Virus record (IMG/VR): IMGVR_UViG_3300046660_000563 | Location: 1 to 25,626 of that record | Length of the DNA stretch: 25,626 bases | Strand: one strand, 5' to 3' | DNA from: a virus | Shown: piece by piece, positions 21,525 through 25,626 of the stretch | Position numbering within the stretch: position 1 is the stretch's first letter | How the letters are laid out: the number at the start of each line of letters is the position of its first letter | Program-made: the position numbers and the translations under genes | Notes under the pieces: model-generated | The model's database searches: none | The model's input: the letters and a program-made list of their open reading frames with translations, nothing else | Told to the model about the DNA's origin: nothing

Positions 21525-23989
21525 CCACCCGCCAGGTCGGCATCCGCCTGAACACCGAGGGCAAGGCCGAGGTCAAACGCGACTTCGCCGAGGTCGCCAC
21601 GGTCGGCCAGCAGGCCGGCCAGGCCATCGAAGAGGGCTTCGACGCCGCCGCCGTCGCCGCGAAGAAGGCCGAGGACGCCGCCGTGCGTCAAATGGCCAAG
21701 TACAAAGAAATGGCCAAGGCGGCGCGCGAGTACGAGACCCAGCAGGAGCATCAGGCCAAGTTCAACGCCATCCTCGGTGTGAACGACAACGCGCGATACA
21801 GTTCGGCCGCCGCCTCGGCCTCCGTGTTCGAAGCCTCGGCCAACGGCGGCATGACCCGCCAGCAGCGCTCCGGCCGACTGAATCTCCTACGCCAGGGCGC
21901 GGACGTGTTCACCACGGCGGCGATGGGCATGGACCCCGCGATGATCGCCATCCAGCAGGGGCCGCAAATCCTGGACGCGCTGGCCACGAGCGGGTTCAAG
22001 GCCTCGGGCGCGATGATCGCCTTGGGCGTCGGCGTCGCGGCGGCGGCTGGCGCAGTCATTGCCCTGGCCGTTGCCCAGGCCCAGTACGAGGCGGAGACGA
22101 TCAAACTGACGGTCGCCACCCAAGGGCTTGGCGCAGCCTCAGGAATGACCGCTGAGCAATTGGCCCAGTCGGCCGAAGCTGGAGCCCGCGCGGGAGAGAT
22201 CAGCATCCGCGCCGCGCGAGAGGCGGGCGTCGCCTACGTTCAGACGGGGCGGATCAGTGGCCAGGTGCTCGAAGACCTGATCGGTCTGACGCAGCGCTAT
22301 GCCCTGACCACGAGCCAGGACGCGACAGCGGCAACCAAAGAGCTGGGGGCGGCCTTCGCCGATCCGGCTAAGGGCGCGGCGGACCTGAACGACAAGCTGC
22401 ACTTCCTGGACGCCAGCGAGCTGCGGCACATCGAGAACTTGGCGCGCGCAGGCCATGAGGCCGAGGCGCAAGCGTTGCTTGTCGACCGGCTCGAAGGCTC
22501 GCTGCTCAGCGCGTCGGACGCCACGACAGGTTGGAGCCACGCCTTCAAGGGCTTGGCCACCGAGGCGTCCAACGCCTTTGACAAGGTCGGCCAGGCCGTC
22601 GATCGGATGATCACCGGCGGCTCTGCCGCCGAACGCGTGTCGACCGCGCGCGCGGCCCTGGCCAGCCTTGCAGGCCAGGGCGACGGCCCGATCATCCAAG
22701 AGATGCGGAAGGCCAATCAGAAGATCATCGACGACGCCTACAAAGACTACGTCGCCGGTATGGATCGTCTCCGGACGGCGACCCTGAGCCAGACCAGCAC
22801 CGACCGTCAGGCCCTGGTCGACAAGTACAATCCAAACGACACGAAGTTGGCCAACCTGAAGGCTGATCGGGAGAAGCTGGTCGGACTGGGCGTCAACGAC
22901 GCCGCCGGCAAGGCCGCCCTGAAGGAACTGGATAGCCAGATCGGCGCATTGGGCGCTGGCTACAAGACGGCGGCCCAACAAGCCGCCGCCTTGGCCCGTG
23001 CGCAGCGGCATGCGGCCTCGGACGCCGCCAAGGACGCGCGCGAGCAGGCCAGGGAAGCCCGCGAGGCAGCCGAGGCCGAGCGACGGGCGCAAGACCTCAA
23101 GACCCAGGGCCTTCGCGGCCAGCTGGACATCGCCAAAGCCCTGAACGACCCCTCGTCGATCGACTACGCCGAACGCCAGCTTCGCATCCAGCAACTGATC
23201 GTCGCGGCGACCCGCGATGGCGTCAGTTGGGCGGTTGCCTGGCGGGACGCCAACAAGCAAGTCGCCGCCGAAATGGCGGCGGAGTTCGAGGCGGTCCGCA
23301 AATCCTATTCCGACGCCGAGCTGGCCAAGGACCAGTTCATGACGTCGGGCGAGCGCCTGTCGAAGGCGCTGAGCGGGGCCGACATCATCCCGTACACGGC
23401 CACGACCGCGTTCATCGAAGACCTGCGGATCAGCTCGGGCGACGCCCTGCACGATGGCCTGATGGCCGGCATGACCGGCGGCGACTTCTTCGATGTGTTC
23501 ACCGATCGCCTTAAGTACGCCGCCGCCTCGGCCCTGGCCGACAGCATCACCAATGCCGCGTTCGGGAAGAAGGACGGCTCCAAGTCGGGCTGGATCGACA
23601 TGGCCGTCAACGCCGCCGCGCAGTACTTCGGCGCCAACGCCAACGGCACCGACAACTGGCGCGGCGGTCTGACCTGGGTGGGGGAGGAGGGCGCCGAACT
23701 GATCGACCTTCCCAAGGGGGCGAAGGTCTACGATCACCAGTCGTCGGTCGCCATGGCCGCCGCCAACGACCGCGCCGCCATGCAGGCCCGATCCGCGATC
23801 ACCGGCGGAGGCAACGGTCCTGTCAGCGTCTCGGCGACCTTTGCCCCGGTTCTAACCGTCACGGGAGGCGACAGCGAAGAGATCGGGCGTCTGCGCGCCC
23901 AGCTGGCGGCGATGGAAGCCGATTTCCAGAGCCGCGTGACGTCCGCGGTGAATGACGGCCTGGCGCGTCGCACGATTAGGATGGCGTAG
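21521..23989 (+). CDS. Tail tape measure protein (822 aa)
   Basis: ATG 21521 has GGAGG at 21508-21512. The 822-residue protein has the composition of tape measures: long Ala/Lys/Glu-rich helices. RQGADVFTTAAMGMDPAMIA and IQQGPQILDAL (about 128-158) match the TMP_2-type N-terminal block. A hydrophobic stretch ASGAMIALGVGVAAAAGAVI (about 166-185) follows. Near the C-terminus, GGLTWVGEEGAELIDLPKGA (about 713-732) is typical of this family. It sets tail length, about 120 nm at roughly 1.5 angstrom per residue, and may help DNA cross the inner membrane. Confidence 0.95.
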   Translation: MTTRQVGIRLNTEGKAEVKRDFAEVATVGQQAGQAIEEGFDAAAVAAKKAEDAAVRQMAKYKEMAKAAREYETQQEHQAKFNAILGVNDNARYSSAAASASVFEASANGGMTRQQRSGRLNLLRQGADVFTTAAMGMDPAMIAIQQGPQILDALATSGFKASGAMIALGVGVAAAAGAVIALAVAQAQYEAETIKLTVATQGLGAASGMTAEQLAQSAEAGARAGEISIRAAREAGVAYVQTGRISGQVLEDLIGLTQRYALTTSQDATAATKELGAAFADPAKGAADLNDKLHFLDASELRHIENLARAGHEAEAQALLVDRLEGSLLSASDATTGWSHAFKGLATEASNAFDKVGQAVDRMITGGSAAERVSTARAALASLAGQGDGPIIQEMRKANQKIIDDAYKDYVAGMDRLRTATLSQTSTDRQALVDKYNPNDTKLANLKADREKLVGLGVNDAAGKAALKELDSQIGALGAGYKTAAQQAAALARAQRHAASDAAKDAREQAREAREAAEAERRAQDLKTQGLRGQLDIAKALNDPSSIDYAERQLRIQQLIVAATRDGVSWAVAWRDANKQVAAEMAAEFEAVRKSYSDAELAKDQFMTSGERLSKALSGADIIPYTATTAFIEDLRISSGDALHDGLMAGMTGGDFFDVFTDRLKYAAASALADSITNAAFGKKDGSKSGWIDMAVNAAAQYFGANANGTDNWRGGLTWVGEEGAELIDLPKGAKVYDHQSSVAMAAANDRAAMQARSAITGGGNGPVSVSATFAPVLTVTGGDSEEIGRLRAQLAAMEADFQSRVTSAVNDGLARRTIRMA

Positions 23990-23992
23990 GGC

Positions 23993-24667
23993 ATGGCGAT
24001 CATCTTTCCCCGCGCCATGCCCTCGGCCGGCGTCACCAAAGAGTCGTTCGAAATCCAGAGAGTCGACTTCCTGTCGCCGGAGGCCGTCGGGCGTCTGGGC
24101 GGCATCACGGCGGGCTTTCCGCTCTGGGGCGCTGACTGGACCCTGCCGACCGTCGGCCAGGATCGGGCCGACGAGTGGCGCGCCTGGGTCTCCGCCCAGC
24201 GCGGGCCGGGTCGGCTGTTCTTCGGCTGCGAGCAGGCTCGCCCGTTCCCCCGCGCCTATCCCAACGGCTTTGGCGGGATGGTCCGGGCCGGCGGCGGGGC
24301 CTTCGACGGCAAGGCGATCACCTGGTCCGTCAACGGCACGCGCGACGTCCTGACCCTCACGGGCTTGCCCGCCGGCTTCGCGTTCACCTGGGGCGACTAT
24401 GCGGGCTTCGAGTGGGTCACCAGCGGCCAGGCTCGCCGGGCGCTCGTGCGGTCGGTTGACGTGCCGCTGGTGGCCAATGGCGCGGGCCAGTTGGTGGTCA
24501 CCATCGAGCCGCCCCTCTACCGGGACGTCCCGGTCGGCGCGGTGGCCAATCTCGATCGACCAAACTGCCTGATGAAGCTGGTTCCCGGCGAAATCCAGAT
24601 CGGCGGCAAGACCCGCCAGACCGCGATCACGGGTCAGATCAAGGCCCTGCAGCAACTCCTGCCCTGA
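23993..24667 (+). CDS. Distal tail / tail-tip protein (224 aa)
   Basis: It starts 3 nt after the tape measure stop. The 224 residues are beta-rich, with SFEIQRVDFLSPEAVGRLGG, WGADWTLPTVGQDRADEWRA and AWVSAQRGPGRLFFG. This reads like the N-terminal ring-forming part of distal tail proteins. The place between tape measure and tail hub genes is where lambda gpM or gene transfer agent DUF2460-like proteins lie. I do not recognise the exact family, so the name is from context and fold pattern. Confidence 0.65.
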   Translation: MAIIFPRAMPSAGVTKESFEIQRVDFLSPEAVGRLGGITAGFPLWGADWTLPTVGQDRADEWRAWVSAQRGPGRLFFGCEQARPFPRAYPNGFGGMVRAGGGAFDGKAITWSVNGTRDVLTLTGLPAGFAFTWGDYAGFEWVTSGQARRALVRSVDVPLVANGAGQLVVTIEPPLYRDVPVGAVANLDRPNCLMKLVPGEIQIGGKTRQTAITGQIKALQQLLP

Positions 24668-24677
24668 GGGCTGTTCC

Positions 24678-25322
24678 ATGCACACCTATTCGGAAGCCGC
24701 CCAGGCCGCCTTGGACGACGGCACGGCCTTGGCCGTGGGCGCGGTGTACCTGGAGCTGTCCACGGGTCCCTGGGGCGTCTGGGGCGGTCACTATGTCCTG
24801 GAGCTGGACGGCAAGACCTTCCAGCCCATCGGCGATCGGGGCCTGGCGTCGGTCGCCGGGGGCCAGCTGGGCACCGCCGAGCAAGGGGCGACCCTGACGC
24901 TCTCGGGCGTCGATCCCAATGTCCTGGCCTTGGTCGACACGCTGTCGGTGCGCGGCGCGGCGGCCATCCTCTACGAGCTGCTGTTCGACCAGACCGGCTC
25001 CGCCCTGCTGTCGGCGAAGGTCGCGCTACGGGGTCGTTGTGACCGGATGCCGATCGAGGATGAGATCGGCGGCAACTCGACCGTCACGCTCAACATCGAG
25101 GGCTCGGTGCGGGGTTTGGGTCGTCGATCGGGCCGGATGCGCACGGACGCGGACCAACGCCTGATCGTCGGATCCGATGGCGGCTTCAAGCAAGTCGCCT
25201 ATGCCGGCGAGATCACCCTGAACTGGGGTGGCAAGCCGCCCCAGCGCGCCGCCTCGGCCGTGCCGAACGCCCTGATCAGCAACTTCTACCAACACACGGG
25301 GCTGGCGGCACATGTCGAGTGA
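24678..25322 (+). CDS. Tail hub / minor tail protein, gpL or DUF2163-like (214 aa)
   Basis: ATG 24678 is preceded by GAGGG. The 214-residue protein is beta-rich (VYLELSTGPWGVWGGHYVLE; QLGTAEQGATLTLSGVDPNV) with a closing region RTDADQRLIVGSDGGFKQV. That arginine and TDADQR signature recurs in phage hub-region proteins ahead of the NlpC-like peptidase. The gene order tape measure, distal tail, this gene, peptidase is the same as in alphaproteobacterial siphoviruses and gene transfer agents. No iron-sulfur cysteine set is visible. The last 11 nt overlap the next gene. Confidence 0.6.
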   Translation: MHTYSEAAQAALDDGTALAVGAVYLELSTGPWGVWGGHYVLELDGKTFQPIGDRGLASVAGGQLGTAEQGATLTLSGVDPNVLALVDTLSVRGAAAILYELLFDQTGSALLSAKVALRGRCDRMPIEDEIGGNSTVTLNIEGSVRGLGRRSGRMRTDADQRLIVGSDGGFKQVAYAGEITLNWGGKPPQRAASAVPNALISNFYQHTGLAAHVE

Positions 25323-25626
25323 TCAGGCGCGCGACCACGACGCGCTGGTGGCGTTCATCGAGTCCCGGATGCGAACCGGGTTCGCATGGGGCAAGCGCGC
25401 CAATGACTGCATCAGCTTCTTCGGCGGTGCCGTGCTGGCCCAGACCGGCGTGGACCGTCTGGCCGCGCTGCCCAACTGGACCTCACAGCGCGGCGCCCTG
25501 CGCGTGCTCAAGGGCCTGGGCGGACTCGAGTCGGCCATCGACTCGGTGCTGGCGCCGATCGCGCCCGCGCGGGCCGCGCGGGGCGACGGCGGCCTGGTCA
25601 AGGCCGCCACCGGCTTGGCCCTCATG
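25312..25626 (+). CDS. Tail peptidase-like protein, DUF6950-like, partial at right edge
   Basis: ATG 25312 overlaps the previous gene by 11 nt. The frame is open for 105 codons to the window edge. FAWGKRANDCISFFGGAVLA (about 23-42) carries the Trp-Gly then Asp-Cys motif of small phage NlpC/P60-related proteins known as DUF6950. Asp-Cys would be the nucleophile region; the His expected further on is not visible in the remaining part. Such proteins sit in the tail tip and may cut peptidoglycan during entry. A perfect-core palindrome encodes RMRTGFA immediately before the motif. Confidence 0.75.
   Translation, partial: MSSDQARDHDALVAFIESRMRTGFAWGKRANDCISFFGGAVLAQTGVDRLAALPNWTSQRGALRVLKGLGGLESAIDSVLAPIAPARAARGDGGLVKAATGLALM
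25368..25388. repeat. Dispersed palindrome, copy 8 (perfect core)
   Basis: Core CGAACC-G-GGTTCG at 25372-25384 with GATG and CATG flanks. It lies near the 5' end of the tail peptidase-like gene, in frame. Confidence 0.8.

Noticed and set aside
19396-21627. A 743-codon open frame on the minus strand, and several other long antisense frames (for example 12009-13508, 14104-15762, 22139-23737)
   Set aside because: They lie opposite strongly supported phage genes. Their composition is the Arg/Ala/Gly/Pro-rich pattern of antisense frames in GC-rich DNA, and no motif fits a real protein.
1-25626. CRISPR array, tRNA genes, insertion sequence, integrase or attachment site
   Set aside because: Looked for on both strands and not seen. 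The repeats found are short palindromes or iterons without regular spacers, and no transposase or recombinase motif appears.

Overview
The window is a contiguous block of a temperate, tailed (siphovirus-type) bacteriophage or prophage. The DNA is very GC-rich, starts are often GTG, and genes overlap by ATGA or TGATG. The families present (GpA-type terminase, lambda-type portal, a protease/major-capsid fusion, a DUF6950-like tail peptidase, a ParB-like regulator with a winged helix) are typical of phages of Alphaproteobacteria, most likely Caulobacterales such as Caulobacter or Phenylobacterium. The host is an inference. No integrase, lysis genes, tRNA or clear host gene is visible, so neither phage end is in the window.

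Layout. (1) 1-3015, minus strand: a tightly overlapped leftward operon beginning with an Xre-type regulator, then three small unknown genes, then a large ParB-like protein that runs off the left edge. (2) 3016-4455: the control region. It has two clusters of operator-like palindromes, a small two-helix membrane protein, a CI-like repressor with an S24 self-cleavage domain (minus strand), and a Cro-like gene starting the rightward operon. (3) 4456-10930, plus strand: the early and replication operon. It carries two small unknowns, a 47-residue acidic protein, an N6-adenine methyltransferase-like protein, a primase-polymerase and a P4/D5-type superfamily 3 helicase. The helicase is followed by a dense cluster of ACGGACA repeats that looks like a replication origin, then a gene of unknown function. 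(4) 10931-11149: a strong intrinsic terminator and the leader of the late operon. (5) 11150-25626, plus strand: packaging, head and tail genes in standard order: small and large terminase, gpW-like joiner, portal, protease/scaffold/capsid fusion, DUF2190-like decoration protein, head-tail joiner, two tail-end proteins, tail tube, tail chaperone with a -1 frameshift, tape measure, two distal tail proteins, and a peptidase-like protein cut by the right edge.

How the parts work together. The CI-like, Xre and Cro-like proteins probably compete for the related operators to decide between lysogeny and lysis. The rightward operon would then replicate the genome by a primase-helicase acting at the adjacent repeats. 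The late operon builds a particle with an estimated tail of about 120 nm, from the 822-residue tape measure at roughly 1.5 angstrom per residue.

Most notable observation. A 21-bp palindrome with core CGAACC-N-GGTTCG occurs in six perfect-core and two one-mismatch copies, spread about every 3 kb through both arms. Most copies lie close to gene ends, sometimes inside reading frames. It behaves like a dispersed protein-binding site (stoperator-, centromere- or silencer-like), and no listed gene explains it.
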